A stretch of DNA of 64,000 nt from Rothia sp. (in: high G+C Gram-positive bacteria) (GCA_030524105.1 JAUNHE010000001.1:62001-126000), one strand, 5' to 3'. Shown: positions 1-9,372, counted from the first letter of the stretch. A program made the numbers and translations. The notes: generated by a model from the letters alone, not told the origin.

Positions 1-507
1 CTCATCAACCTTACCAATGAGCAAGGTCAGGTTGGTATCGCCGTGCATACCGTTTTTGTAGGCGGTGACGTCCAGGTTAAGAATATCGCCTTCCTCAAGT
101 ACCGTTGAATCGGGGATGCCGTGGCAGATCACTTCGTTGAGGGAGGTGCAAACACTTTTAGTAAAACCCTTGTAACCGACGGTGGAGGGGTAGGCCCCAT
201 GATCACAAATATACTCGTGAACCAGGATATCTATCTGGTTTGTACTGGTCCCGGGAAGCGCAATTTTGCTGGCCTCTACCAGGGCATTAGCGGCAATAGT
301 ACCGGCCTGGCGAACCAGCTCAATTTCTTGGGCCGTATACATATTGGAATCGTGCCCTTCTTGGGCTGTCAGCTTTCCGACATACTCGGGCCGCTCAATA
401 TGGTCAGGAACCTTACGCAGCGGTGCCACTCGTCCTGGCTGGAGTCGGCCGATCGGAGCTTGGCCAGGTTGGGCAGGTGCATTGTGAGAGCTGATGGGTT
501 GTGCCAT
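1..507 (-). CDS. map: Methionine aminopeptidase type I (3' part outside window)
   Basis: Cleaves the initiator methionine from nascent proteins in the cytosol. The reverse strand reads an open frame through the left window edge. It contains [22 protein letters not shown] (shown as two overlapping signatures, [12 protein letters not shown] and NEVICHGIP) and [17 protein letters not shown], the type I substrate-pocket and first metal-ligand Asp regions. About 169 residues are visible of a family length near 290, so the C-terminal metal ligands lie outside. ATG at 507 follows GGAG closely; an in-frame ATG at 516 is an alternative. The Pro/Gln-rich N-terminal extension before the catalytic domain is typical of actinobacterial MetAPs. 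Confidence 0.93.
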   Translation of the reverse strand, partial: MAQPISSHNAPAQPGQAPIGRLQPGRVAPLRKVPDHIERPEYVGKLTAQEGHDSNMYTAQEIELVRQAGTIAANALVEASKIALPGTSTNQIDILVHEYICDHGAYPSTVGYKGFTKSVCTSLNEVICHGIPDSTVLEEGDILNLDVTAYKNGMHGDTNLTLLIGKVDE

Positions 508-558
508 GATCTCCATGCTAATGGTTTTTTTAACGGGTTTGTGTATTGAGCCGGTCAA

Positions 559-600
559 CCCGGCCCCTGAGTAGAGTAAAAACTTTGCTCGGGGGCCGGG
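559..600. terminator. Strong GC-rich hairpin between map and the SPOR-like gene
   Basis: An inverted repeat pairs 559-571 (CCCGGCCCCTGAG) with 588-600 (CTCGGGGGCCGGG) around a 16-base AT-rich loop. It is followed on the + strand by AGGTTTTA. No + strand gene ends here and map starts just to the left on the other strand. It could be a terminator, an insulator between divergent promoters, or a leader structure for map. Confidence 0.5.
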
Positions 601-654
601 AGGTTTTAGACTGGGTGCTAGGTGATCCTTAAGACAAGGAAGGAAAACTAGACC

Positions 655-855
655 ATGAGTCTTGCTGAATATGCGCCCGGCCCACAGGAGCCGCAGTACT
701 GGTATAACCTCAGGACTGGCCAGGTAGAAGAAGGTGCACAGGACATAGCCAGTCACCTATGGGGTCCCTTTGCCAGCAGAGCTGAAGCCGAAAATGCTTT
801 AGAAATTGCCAAGAAGAGGAATGAAGCTTGGGATCAAGACGGCTGGAATGACTAA
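655..855 (+). CDS. Small SPOR-domain-like protein
   Basis: A 66-residue cytosolic protein with the pattern [15 protein letters not shown] near the start, then [27 protein letters not shown]. Short proteins of this type are common next to map and glnA in Micrococcales and are usually annotated as SPOR domain-containing; the function is unknown. ATG 655 has a good Shine-Dalgarno (GGAAGGA, 12 bases upstream). There is no signal peptide or membrane segment, so a peptidoglycan-binding role as in true SPOR proteins is doubtful. It lies 160 bases upstream of glnA2 in the same direction. Confidence 0.85.
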   Translation: MSLAEYAPGPQEPQYWYNLRTGQVEEGAQDIASHLWGPFASRAEAENALEIAKKRNEAWDQDGWND

Positions 856-900
856 ACACCCCAGCAGTCTGGGCCCGGCTTAATAAAAATTTACAGGGCT

Positions 901-916
901 GTTACAGCTTAGAAGC
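901..916 (+). promoter_or_regulatory. GlnR-like box upstream of glnA2
   Basis: The sequence GTTAC-AGCTTA-GAAGC matches the actinobacterial GlnR consensus GTnAC-n6-GaAAC at all but one position (GAAGC for GAAAC). It lies 100 bases before the glnA2 start, about the same distance as the fuller box before glnA1. Known: GlnR controls nitrogen assimilation genes in many actinobacteria. Inferred: glnA2 shares this control. Only one a/b pair is recognisable. Confidence 0.45.
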
Positions 917-1015
917 TGGCAAGGCCTTCTCACAGGAGTACAACTGAAGCTGGACTGTGCTAAAGCTCTTTGATAAACCTCAAGGAGTTAGATCGTATCC
1001 CAGCAAAGGAGCATT

Positions 1016-2356
1016 ATGGATCGACAGCAAGAATTTGTTCTGCGTACCATCGAGGAACGCGATGTACGTTTTGTGCGCATGTGGTTTACCGATGTTGTGG
1101 GTACCCTCAAATCGGTGGCCTTAGCACCAGCAGAAGTAGAATCTGCCTTCAGCGAGGGCTTAGGTTTTGACGGCTCTGCCATCGAGGGCCTCTCGCGTAT
1201 CTATGAATCGGATATGCTGCTTCAGCCCGATCCTTCCACTTTCCAGCTGCTGCCTTGGCGCGGGGATGAAGAGCCTACCTCTCGCATGTTCTGCGATATT
1301 CTTACCCCGGACGGGGAGCCCAGTGCTGCAGATACCCGCGGGGTCCTTAAACGGACCTTGGAGAAGGCTTCCGGGATGGGTTTTACCTGCTATACCTCCC
1401 CAGAGATTGAGTTTTACCTCTTGCAGTCTGATCGGCTGGGTCCTGACGGGGCTCCGGTTCCGGTGGACCAGGAATCTTATTTTGATCATACTCCCGGTGG
1501 CATTGTGCAGAACTTTCGGCGTAAGTCTGTGACTATGCTCGAAGAAGTGGGAATCTCGGTGGAATTCTCCCACCACGAAGCCGGGCCAGGCCAAAATGAG
1601 ATTGACCTACGTCATGCCGATGCTTTGCAGACGGCAGATAACGTTATGACCTTTAGAACCATCATTAAAGAAGTAGCTCTTTCGCAGGGAATTTACGCAA
1701 CCTTTATGCCTAAGCCCTTCACGGAGCATCCGGGTTCAGGCATGCACACCCATTTTTCCCTCTTTGAAGGAGATACCAACGCCTTCTTTGAAGCCGGAGC
1801 TGAATTTCAGCTGTCCCGTACCGCTCGACACTTTATTGCTGGGATTCTTCAACACGCCCCGGAATTTAGTTCTGTAACAAACCAGTTTGTTAATTCCTAT
1901 AAGAGACTCTGGGGCGGGGGAGAGGCACCCTCCTACGTCTCCTGGGGCCACAATAACCGCTCTGCCCTCGTTCGGGTACCCCTCTACAAGCCCAGTAAGA
2001 TGCAATCTGCCCGCATTGAATACCGGGGAATAGATTCGGCTGTTAACCCCTACCTGGCCTACGCTGTGATCTTGGGGGCTGGCCTGCGCGGTATTGAAAA
2101 TGAATACCCCCTAGCGCCGGCGGTGACAGAAGATCTTCAAGCAATGAGCTCCTCCGAACGGCGGGCCATGGGTTATCGTTCCCTACCCTCCTCCCTGCAC
2201 GATGCTATCCATAGAACCGAAGAATCTGAATTTATGGCAGAAGTGTTGGGAGAACAGGTCTACGAACAGTTCCTACGCAATAAACGTAATGACTGGAATG
2301 CTTACCGGGCAGAGGTAACACCCTACGAACTCAAAAATAGTCTAGGAATTCTCTAA
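1016..2356 (+). CDS. glnA2: Glutamine synthetase type I (GlnA2-like)
   Basis: Forms glutamine from glutamate, ammonia and ATP as a cytosolic dodecamer. The 446-residue length and the start (VRFVRMWFTDVVGTLKSVA, FDGSAIEGLSR) fit the GlnA2 class of actinobacteria rather than the 470-residue GlnA1. Catalytic-core signatures visible are HHEAGPGQNEIDLR, MPKPF with GSGMHTHFSL, and the ATP-site stretch NNRSALVRVPLY. The C-terminal NLYDLP-type adenylylation site of GlnA1 is absent, so GlnE should not modify this enzyme. ATG 1016 follows AAAGGAG. It precedes glnE by 23 bases, a likely operon. Confidence 0.95.
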   Translation: MDRQQEFVLRTIEERDVRFVRMWFTDVVGTLKSVALAPAEVESAFSEGLGFDGSAIEGLSRIYESDMLLQPDPSTFQLLPWRGDEEPTSRMFCDILTPDGEPSAADTRGVLKRTLEKASGMGFTCYTSPEIEFYLLQSDRLGPDGAPVPVDQESYFDHTPGGIVQNFRRKSVTMLEEVGISVEFSHHEAGPGQNEIDLRHADALQTADNVMTFRTIIKEVALSQGIYATFMPKPFTEHPGSGMHTHFSLFEGDTNAFFEAGAEFQLSRTARHFIAGILQHAPEFSSVTNQFVNSYKRLWGGGEAPSYVSWGHNNRSALVRVPLYKPSKMQSARIEYRGIDSAVNPYLAYAVILGAGLRGIENEYPLAPAVTEDLQAMSSSERRAMGYRSLPSSLHDAIHRTEESEFMAEVLGEQVYEQFLRNKRNDWNAYRAEVTPYELKNSLGIL

Positions 2357-2379
2357 GCCACAGACCAAAGGAATGTATC

Positions 2380-5300
2380 GTGCCTGAATCTAACCCAGTA
2401 ACCTCAAGCCTAAGCACTGAGGAACTGGCCCGCCGTGCCGAACTAAAAATTCAGGCAGAAATGGTCAGTGTTGGCTTCTACAAGGCTAAGACCAGTTCAC
2501 GCTGGTTACAAGCGCCCGAACTGGCTGGGGTAGATCGGCAGGCCCTGCTGAGCGGATTAGCAGCGAGCCCATCACCGGATATGGCCTTGCCTGCTATTGT
2601 CAGGTTACTTGAGCAGCGTCCGGATCTGATAGATCGGGTTAATAAGGGAGCTAAAGCTCTTGAGCTTTACCGGCTGCTCGGCGCCTCAGCAGCCTTGGGA
2701 GATTTTCTTATTCGTCATCCTCAGCAGGCTGATCTGCTTTTGGCTGAAGAGCAGATCAGCCTACCTGAGCAGGATCCCCCCAGTTTACTTCCAGAAAAAG
2801 ATCGGCAGCACCTACCTGCCCTGGCGCCCTTGGACACCGGCTACCGTAAACAGCTGCTGCTTGCTGTTGGCGCCGATCCAGAGCAGGCCAGCCCACGGGC
2901 TAGCTTTACCGGCAAGGAAGCCTATGTCAAACTGCGGGTAGCTTACCGCAGCCAGCTGACGCAGCTGGCCATCTTTGATCTTATGTCTGAAGAACCCCAT
3001 CAGATTATCCCCGCGGTGAGCGCCCAGCTAGCTGACCTGGCTGCCGCCGCCCTGGAAGCAGCCCTGGCTGTCTCCCGGGCTGAACTGCTAGCGACGCGGG
3101 CAGCAGACCAGGTAGACCAGGTAAAACTTGCCATTATTGGCATGGGAAAATGCGGAGCTAGGGAGCTCAACTATATTTCGGATGTAGATGTTATTTATGT
3201 GCTTGACCGGGTTGCGGCCAGCCAGCTTCCTGAGGGTGTTCCTGCTCTTGATGAGAGCACGGCCTTAACCATTGGTGGCGAACTTGTTCAAGGGTTAACC
3301 AAGGCCATTATGGCAGCAGCTCCGGAGCCAGCCCTCTGGGAGGTAGACGCTAATTTACGGCCAGAAGGCAAGGACGGAGCCCTGGTACGGACGGTGGATT
3401 CTTATCTAACCTATTACAAACGCTGGGCCGAGAACTGGGAATTTCAGGCCCTGCTTAAGGCTCGTCCGGTGGCAGGAGATCCTGAGCTTGGCTGCCGCTG
3501 GATGCAGGCTGTCCATCCCTATATTTGGGAATCTTCTGGCAGGGAGGGATTTGTCGAATCTGTTCAGGCCATGAGGGCAAGAGTAACCGATAACATTCCT
3601 AGCAAGGAGACTGACTGGCAGCTTAAGCTTGGCCCCGGTGGTCTACGCGATATAGAATTCACGGTTCAACTTTTACAGCTAGTGCACGGCAGAACAGATG
3701 AGTCGGTGCGAACCCAGAGTACAACGGCATCTTTAGAGGCTTTAAGCCGGGCAAGCTATATTGGCCGGGCAGATGCTGCTCAATTTGCTGATGATTACCA
3801 GTATTTGCGGCTTATGGAACACCGGATTCAGCTCCTCTACATGCGCCGGACCCACCTGATGCCCCAGAAGGAAGCTGAACAGCGGATACTGGCCCGCTCC
3901 ATTACCGGTGTTGGTAGGGTCTCATCCCTGACGGTGGACCAAATGTTAAAGGGCTGGAACAAGCTTAAACGTAATGTCCGCAGCCTGCATGAGCGCCTAT
4001 TTTTTCGGCCGCTCCTTGCCGCTGTTGCCCACCTATCCAAAGACGATCTGGCCTTGTCCGAGCAGGCTGCCCGGGACCGTTTGGCGGCCCTGGGCTATAA
4101 GGATCCGCGGGGGGCTATGCACCACATTCAGGCCCTAACTCGCGGGGTGCAGCGGTCTGCAGAGATTCAGCGCACTCTGATGCCGGTGCTTTTAGGCTGG
4201 TTTGCCCGAGGGGTCGATCCAGATGCGGGCTTGCTGGGTTTTCGTAGGATTTCTGAAGCCCTGGGCACAACCCCCTGGTATTTGCGGATGCTGCGGGATT
4301 CACCGGCAGCTGCTGAACGCTTGTGCCAGATACTGTCCTCGTCCAGGTTTTTGACGGATTTACTGGAGGATGCCCCTGAGTCTATCTCCTGGTTAGACCG
4401 GGACGAAGAACTGCTGCCCCTTTCTTTTGAGGACCTCACCAGGCTGATCCAGAACCAGCTCATGCGCCATCCAGATACCGATAGCGCAATCCGTAATCTG
4501 CGTATGATTCGGCGGCGAGAGATTCTCCGGATTGGCATGGGAGAGGCCGCTAACCTACTGACGATTGAGCAGATTTGTCGGGGGTTGTCCCTGCTCGATC
4601 AGAGTGTCATTGAGGGGGCCTTGCAGATTGCCCAGCGTGAGCGATACGGCAAGGGAGTTGAACCTTTGACCGATCTGGCTGTTATTGCCATGGGCCGCCA
4701 GGGTGGCGCAGAAATTGGTTATGGCTCTGATGCCGATTTAATGTACGTGCATCAGCCCCGCCCCAAGGCCGATGAGGCTGCTGCTGTTGCCGAGGCCACC
4801 GAGCTAGTGCAACGGATGGTTAGCCTGCTTAAGCAGCCTTGTCAGCCCCCTATCAGGGCTGAGAAGGTGCTGGAGATCGATGCTGATTTACGCCCTGAGG
4901 GTAAGTCCGGCCCTATGGTGCGCTCCTTGCAGTCTTTCCGAGAGTACTATGAACGCTGGGCCGATACCTGGGAGTTTCAGGCTTTACTGCGGGCCCGCCC
5001 TATTGCCGGATCCTACGAGCTGGGTGCGGCCTTTACCAGCCTCATCGCAGGGTTTCGTTACCCCGCTCACTGCACTCCTGAGCAGGTACGTCAGATTAGG
5101 AGAATGAAGGCCCGGGTAGAGAACGAACGCATGCCCCGAGGTGCTGACCGTAATCGGCAACTGAAGCTGGGCCGGGGTGGTCTTAGCGACGTTGAGTGGC
5201 TGGTACAGCTTCTTCAGTTCTGCCACGGCCACCGGCTAGAGCAGCTACAGGTAACCGGAACCTTGCCGGCCCTGCAGGCAGCTCAGGAATCGGGTCTTAT

Positions 5301-5565
5301 CTGCGCCCAGGATGCAGAGATCTTAGCTAAGGCCTGGCGACTAGCTACTAAGATTCGGGGCTGTAACGTCTTGCGCACCGGGCGGGCCTCGGATGTGCTA
5401 ACCTCTACCCGTTCTGATATGGAGGCTATTGCCCGCTGGTCTTCTTACCCGCCCGGTCATGCCCGCGATTTAGAAGAAGACTACCTGCGGCTGACCCGGC
5501 AAGCCAGGTCGGTCTTTGAGCGGCTCTTTTTTGATACGGATCCACTGGCCCTTAAAGCAGGCTGA
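2380..5565 (+). CDS. glnE: Bifunctional glutamine synthetase adenylyltransferase/deadenylase
   Basis: Transfers AMP to, and removes it from, a tyrosine of GlnA1, tuning glutamine synthesis to nitrogen supply. The 1061-residue protein has the two tandem nucleotidyltransferase domains of the family. The first has MGKCGARELNYISDVDV near residue 255; the second has MGRQGGAEIGYGSDADL near residue 770. Both keep the metal-binding D-x-D. Each is followed by an LRPEGK motif and an LKLGxGGLxDxE motif. The start is GTG 2380; the start region has only a weak ribosome site (AAAGGAATG). The stop codon is the first arm of the terminator shared with glnA1, its target, which faces it. Confidence 0.96.
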   Translation: MPESNPVTSSLSTEELARRAELKIQAEMVSVGFYKAKTSSRWLQAPELAGVDRQALLSGLAASPSPDMALPAIVRLLEQRPDLIDRVNKGAKALELYRLLGASAALGDFLIRHPQQADLLLAEEQISLPEQDPPSLLPEKDRQHLPALAPLDTGYRKQLLLAVGADPEQASPRASFTGKEAYVKLRVAYRSQLTQLAIFDLMSEEPHQIIPAVSAQLADLAAAALEAALAVSRAELLATRAADQVDQVKLAIIGMGKCGARELNYISDVDVIYVLDRVAASQLPEGVPALDESTALTIGGELVQGLTKAIMAAAPEPALWEVDANLRPEGKDGALVRTVDSYLTYYKRWAENWEFQALLKARPVAGDPELGCRWMQAVHPYIWESSGREGFVESVQAMRARVTDNIPSKETDWQLKLGPGGLRDIEFTVQLLQLVHGRTDESVRTQSTTASLEALSRASYIGRADAAQFADDYQYLRLMEHRIQLLYMRRTHLMPQKEAEQRILARSITGVGRVSSLTVDQMLKGWNKLKRNVRSLHERLFFRPLLAAVAHLSKDDLALSEQAARDRLAALGYKDPRGAMHHIQALTRGVQRSAEIQRTLMPVLLGWFARGVDPDAGLLGFRRISEALGTTPWYLRMLRDSPAAAERLCQILSSSRFLTDLLEDAPESISWLDRDEELLPLSFEDLTRLIQNQLMRHPDTDSAIRNLRMIRRREILRIGMGEAANLLTIEQICRGLSLLDQSVIEGALQIAQRERYGKGVEPLTDLAVIAMGRQGGAEIGYGSDADLMYVHQPRPKADEAAAVAEATELVQRMVSLLKQPCQPPIRAEKVLEIDADLRPEGKSGPMVRSLQSFREYYERWADTWEFQALLRARPIAGSYELGAAFTSLIAGFRYPAHCTPEQVRQIRRMKARVENERMPRGADRNRQLKLGRGGLSDVEWLVQLLQFCHGHRLEQLQVTGTLPALQAAQESGLICAQDAEILAKAWRLATKIRGCNVLRTGRASDVLTSTRSDMEAIARWSSYPPGHARDLEEDYLRLTRQARSVFERLFFDTDPLALKAG

Positions 5566-5594
5566 CCTCAACCGCTGCGCACCGGTTGAGGTCA
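5563..5594. terminator. Bidirectional terminator between glnE and glnA1
   Basis: A perfect 12-bp stem pairs TGACCTCAACCG (5563-5574) with CGGTTGAGGTCA (5583-5594) around an 8-base loop. It separates convergent glnE and glnA1, and the glnE stop codon starts it. A short T run (GGTTTTTAG, about 5606) follows on the + strand, within reach of the glnA1 3' end. Confidence 0.8.
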
Positions 5595-5609
5595 GGTCCT
5601 GGACGGTTT

Positions 5610-7034
5610 TTAGACACCGTAGTAGAGCTGATACTCCAAGGGGTGGGGGACCAGCAGGAGGGGCTCCAACTCATTGTCCCGTTTATAGCTAATCCAGGCC
5701 TGGATCAGATCCGGGGTGAATACGTCCCCCTGTAAGAGGAAATCGTGGTCTGCTTCTAAGGCCTCTAGAGCCTGCTCAAGGTTGGCCGGGGCCTTCTTGA
5801 TATCCTGGGCTTCTTCTGGGGGCAACTCGTAAAGGTCCTTATCGATAGGGGCCGGCGGCTCAATCCGGTTGCGGATACCGTCCAAGCCCGCCATGAGCTG
5901 GGCAGCAAAGGACAGATAGGGGTTGGCTGAAGGATCCGGGGCCCTAAACTCTAGCCGTTTAGCTTTAGGGTTTGAACCGGTGATAGGGATACGAATTCCG
6001 GCTGAGCGGTTACCCTGGGAGTAGACCATATTAACGGGGGCCTCAAAACCTGGGACCAGCCTCTTGTAGGAGTTGACGGTGGGGTTGGTAAAGGCCAGCA
6101 CAGCCGAAGAATGCTCAATGAGACCGCCAATATACCAGCGGGCTAAATCTGAGAGGTTAGCGTAGCCGCGTTCATCGTAGAAGAGGGGCTTGCCCTCCTG
6201 CCAGAGCGACTGGTGGCAGTGCATGCCAGAACCGTTATCCCCAAAAACAGGCTTAGGCATAAAGGTAACGGATTTTCCCCAGTCATTGGCAGTATTTTTA
6301 ATGACGTATTTAAACTTAAGGAGGTCGTCCGCGGCCTGGGTGAGGGTGGAGAATTTGTAGTTAATTTCTGCCTGTCCGGGAGCACCCACTTCGTGGTGGG
6401 AGCGTTCTACTTCTAGGCCTACCGAATCTAGGGCAACGCACATAGCGTCGCGCAGGTCTGCCTGCTTATCGACCGGCGAGACAGGAAAGTAGCCGCCCTT
6501 GGTGAGGGTCTTATTGGCGAGGTTTCCACCCTCCTCTTGGCGGGCCGAGTTCCAGGGGGCTTCAATGGAGTCAATGTGGAAGGAGGTGGATTGGGGGGTT
6601 ACCTCGTAGCGGACATCCTCAAAAACAAAAAATTCTGCTTCGGGAGCAAAAAATGCGGTATCGGCAATGCCGGTAGATTTGAGGTATTCTTCTGCCCGCT
6701 CAGCGACACCGCGTGGATCTCTGTGATAGGGGTCTCCGGTGCGCGGGTTAACAATGGAGCATACAATAACCAGGGTTTTTTCTACTCTGAAAGGATCCAG
6801 GTAGGCACTTTTGATGTCGGGGATAAGCTGCATATCTGACTCTGCAATACCCTGGAAACCTCGGATTGAGGAGCCATCAAAAAGCTGGCCGCTGACAAAA
6901 AAGTCCTCATCAATTGACTTTGCTGGAAGATTAAAATGCTGCTGCACCCCGGGCAAATCGGTGAAGCGAACGTCAACAAAGACAACTTTCTCTTCTGCGA
7001 TAAAGTCCAGAACTTCTTGTGCACTGGTAAACAT
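5610..7034 (-). CDS. glnA: Glutamine synthetase type I-beta (GlnA1)
   Basis: The main ammonia-assimilating glutamine synthetase. At 474 residues it has the usual I-beta length. Visible signatures are [11 protein letters not shown], the central [27 protein letters not shown], and the ATP-site [19 protein letters not shown] near the C-terminus carries Tyr402, the expected adenylylation residue, matching the presence of glnE. ATG 7034 is preceded by AAGGAGACTC. It converges on glnE across a shared terminator and has a four-part GlnR-like operator upstream, so both transcriptional and post-translational nitrogen control are likely. Confidence 0.97.
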   Translation of the reverse strand: MFTSAQEVLDFIAEEKVVFVDVRFTDLPGVQQHFNLPAKSIDEDFFVSGQLFDGSSIRGFQGIAESDMQLIPDIKSAYLDPFRVEKTLVIVCSIVNPRTGDPYHRDPRGVAERAEEYLKSTGIADTAFFAPEAEFFVFEDVRYEVTPQSTSFHIDSIEAPWNSARQEEGGNLANKTLTKGGYFPVSPVDKQADLRDAMCVALDSVGLEVERSHHEVGAPGQAEINYKFSTLTQAADDLLKFKYVIKNTANDWGKSVTFMPKPVFGDNGSGMHCHQSLWQEGKPLFYDERGYANLSDLARWYIGGLIEHSSAVLAFTNPTVNSYKRLVPGFEAPVNMVYSQGNRSAGIRIPITGSNPKAKRLEFRAPDPSANPYLSFAAQLMAGLDGIRNRIEPPAPIDKDLYELPPEEAQDIKKAPANLEQALEALEADHDFLLQGDVFTPDLIQAWISYKRDNELEPLLLVPHPLEYQLYYGV

Positions 7035-7118
7035 GGTCGATGAGTCTCCTTAGTCCAGTTGATGGCTCCTCACCAAGGGTTTCTGCCCCCGGCTTGTTCT
7101 CCAGCTTATTCCTTCTTG

Positions 7119-7156
7119 TTTGCCGAGCAGTATCACTAATGTTTCGTGTCTGTAAC
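7119..7156 (-). promoter_or_regulatory. Four-part GlnR-like operator upstream of glnA1
   Basis: Reading the minus strand from 7156: GTTAC, 6 bases, GAAAC, 6 bases, GATAC, 6 bases, GCAAA. The first pair matches the GlnR consensus GTnAC-n6-GaAAC exactly. The second pair repeats the 11-base period with degenerate half-sites. It starts about 120 and ends about 85 bases upstream of the glnA1 ATG. This is the expected arrangement of two GlnR dimers at a nitrogen-controlled glnA promoter. GlnR itself is not in the window. Confidence 0.65.
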
Positions 7157-7238
7157 GAATGCCCTGCCCGGTTTGCTGGCTGAGAGCACAAACTCTCTAG
7201 GCTGCCAGCAGGGCCGATCTGCGACAGCTGAGGCCGAT

Positions 7239-7706
7239 ATGAGTAAAGTAGAGACTGTGTTTGAGCAAAAAAATGAGTCCCCTCAACCCGGTGAGCCTAT
7301 GAAGCAGCAGGACTATCCTGGCCAGCTGTTAGGCAGGCCGGACTCTGGCCCCGGCTCGGTGGCAAGAATTGGTCCTAGGCTACTAGCCTTTGTCTTAGAC
7401 TGGTACCTGTGCTGGGGGCTGCTGGCTTTAAGCGGATACGGCTCTAGCTCAGTCCAGGACTCTGCGCTATTACTGGTTCTTGTTTGGTTTTATCAGCTGC
7501 TTACTTTTAGTCTGTTGGGGCACACGCTGGGGCAGTTCCTCTTTGGCATGCAGGTGCAAACCCTGGATGGCAGGCCAATCAACTGGCTGATTGGCCTGCT
7601 GCGATCCAGCCTGATCATGCTGGTCATCCCGGTTCTTGTGATGGATAGTAACCAGCGCGGTCTGCACGACAGAATTCGCGGTAGTATCCTGGTAAAAATC
7701 CGTTAA
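7239..7706 (+). CDS. RDD family membrane protein
   Basis: A small integral membrane protein of the RDD family, whose function is mostly unknown. After a polar N-terminus comes YPGQLLGRPDSGPGSVARIGPRLLAFVLDWYL, the actinobacterial RDD start with the R..A...D pattern. Two to three hydrophobic segments follow (about residues 55-75, 80-105 and 120-145), then NQRGLHDRIRGSILVK, the usual RDD ending. ATG 7239 follows GAGG; ATG 7299 is a possible shorter start. It is divergent from glnA1, as in related actinobacteria. Confidence 0.85.
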   Translation: MSKVETVFEQKNESPQPGEPMKQQDYPGQLLGRPDSGPGSVARIGPRLLAFVLDWYLCWGLLALSGYGSSSVQDSALLLVLVWFYQLLTFSLLGHTLGQFLFGMQVQTLDGRPINWLIGLLRSSLIMLVIPVLVMDSNQRGLHDRIRGSILVKIR

Positions 7707-7719
7707 CGGCGCCTAAAAA

Positions 7720-8598
7720 CTAAAAATCTTTGATTTCTATTTTTTTCATCTGCATAAGCCGCTGATAGGCCCCGGGTTTGCTCATGAGCTGCTCCATATT
7801 ATCCGGTATAACCTGCCAGCTCACTCCAAATTCATCTTGACACCAGCCGCAGGGCTGCTCTACAGCGGCTAGATCCCGCCAGATAGCATCAATTTCATCC
7901 TGGCCTGAGCACAGTAGGGTAAAGGAAAAACCGGGAGTAAAACCAAAAGCGTGGTCAACATTAGAATCCATGACGATGATCTGTTCTCCAGCTATCCGAG
8001 CTTCGGCGTAGAGGATGCTTTCCGGATCGTCAGGGTAGTTAACCCGGTAGTCGACAGAGCTAGGCCCTAGCCTGCGGAGTACGTTAACATATTTTTCGCT
8101 GGCTGCGCCAGCCTTACCTTGAGCTGGATCGGTAAAAAGCATAGCCGGTTGGATCAAAGGCCTTTTAGGCTGATCTTCAGGCCGGAGGATTAGTTGCCAG
8201 CTGACCCCGTAGCGATCGGCACACCAACCGTAGTAGTCGCTAAAATCGTAGCTTTCTAGCGGCATAAGAACTGTGCCGTCTTGGCTGATTTTAGCCCAGA
8301 GTTCATCAAGAGCGGCCCTGGGATCTGCATGATCTGCCGGGTTAAAATTAACCATAAAACTGATACTGGGATTGGGCGAAAAATGATCATCAGCATTAAG
8401 TAGTTGGATACGAAAGCCATCAATCTCAAGCTCGATCAGCATGGGTTGCTGGGCAAGTTCTTCTTGACCGGCTGGCAAACCTTCGGAGGGATAGTTGCTG
8501 CTGCTTAGAATCTGGGCGGAGGTAAAAGTCTGGCAGTAAAAGTCTGCTGCTTCTGGGGCACTGCCATTAAACCAGATAGTGGGCAGGAGTTTTTGCAC
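7720..8598 (-). CDS. VOC family protein with two PhnB/glyoxalase-like domains
   Basis: Two tandem vicinal-oxygen-chelate domains of the PhnB-like (3-demethylubiquinone methyltransferase-like) type. The first begins LLPTIWFNGSAPEAADFYCQTF and ends at YGWCADRYGVSWQLI; the second repeats the pattern with KAGAASEKYVNVL and ends CGWCQDEFGVSWQVIP. Both W-C-x-D-x-(Y/F)-G-V-S-W-Q ends are the family signature. The substrate is unknown. GTG 8598 is preferred because GGAAGGA lies 9 bases before it, and it begins directly at the domain. It follows DUF4191 closely. Confidence 0.85.
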   Translation of the reverse strand: MQKLLPTIWFNGSAPEAADFYCQTFTSAQILSSSNYPSEGLPAGQEELAQQPMLIELEIDGFRIQLLNADDHFSPNPSISFMVNFNPADHADPRAALDELWAKISQDGTVLMPLESYDFSDYYGWCADRYGVSWQLILRPEDQPKRPLIQPAMLFTDPAQGKAGAASEKYVNVLRRLGPSSVDYRVNYPDDPESILYAEARIAGEQIIVMDSNVDHAFGFTPGFSFTLLCSGQDEIDAIWRDLAAVEQPCGWCQDEFGVSWQVIPDNMEQLMSKPGAYQRLMQMKKIEIKDF

Positions 8599-8622
8599 GG
8601 TGAAGAGTCCTTCCAAGCTGAG

Positions 8623-9372
8623 TTAGCGTCCCCGCATTGCTCTATGGTCGGGTCGGACCCGTTGGGGGTCAACACCTTTGGGGATACCCAGCTTAGCATT
8701 ACCTAGGGTGGATACTCGGTTATTGACCTGGTGAACTTCCTGTTGGGTCAGGGATTTAGGGAGTTTTTTCATCTGCTTACTAATGTCTTTAAGCGGAGTC
8801 TGGCCTTGGCCATTACCCGAGTAAATAACGTGAACTGGAACGCTGGGCAGGACCCGGCGCAGCCTCTTCTTTTCTTGAGCAATCAGAGGGTCCACCTGAT
8901 TTTTTGATCCTTCACTGACCAGAACCAGACCCGGTTTACCCAGGGCTCGGAAGAGCAGGGCCTTTGAACGTGGATTCATCTGTACCGGCTCTTGCTCTAC
9001 AATCCAGCCCCGCCGTAGAGAACCCAGGGCTGCTCCGGCCGCTCCAGGCTGGCCCTCAATTTGGGCAAAGGCAGCCCGCTCTGCCCTACGAGAGAGAATA
9101 ATAACGGCCACCAGCAGGGCAAAGGGGAGCCCGATGATCACCCAAGTAATCCAGTTACCGGTTAAAAGACCAATCAGAAGAAAAACAAGAAAAGTCAGCG
9201 AGGATCCCAGCAGCATGTACCACACGATGTTGGGATCGGTCTTCTTGGTCATGGTAAAGACCTGCTTCATTTGAGCAAAGGTACCGGGCCCTTTAGCCTT
9301 TTTCTTCTGCTCTTTTTCCGCTTTTTTCTTTTCTTTTTCGGCACGTTTAGCTTCGCGTGAGGAGGCCACCAT
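8623..9372 (-). CDS. DUF4191 membrane protein
   Basis: A 249-residue protein with a very basic Lys/Glu-rich N-terminus (about residues 1-30, likely helical and cytoplasmic) and two adjacent membrane segments (about 48-70 and 72-92). A cytoplasmic domain follows, with RRGWIVEQEPVQMNPRSKALLFRALGKPGLVLVSEG. This is the actinobacterial DUF4191 family, regularly found just downstream of lipA. The function is unknown; the conserved link suggests a role tied to lipoate metabolism, which is inference. ATG 9372 follows AAAGGA. Confidence 0.88.
   Translation of the reverse strand: MVASSREAKRAEKEKKKAEKEQKKKAKGPGTFAQMKQVFTMTKKTDPNIVWYMLLGSSLTFLVFLLIGLLTGNWITWVIIGLPFALLVAVIILSRRAERAAFAQIEGQPGAAGAALGSLRRGWIVEQEPVQMNPRSKALLFRALGKPGLVLVSEGSKNQVDPLIAQEKKRLRRVLPSVPVHVIYSGNGQGQTPLKDISKQMKKLPKSLTQQEVHQVNNRVSTLGNAKLGIPKGVDPQRVRPDHRAMRGR

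Noticed and set aside
121-549. + strand open frame of 142 codons
   Set aside because: It lies antisense to map, whose minus-strand reading has clear type I MetAP motifs.
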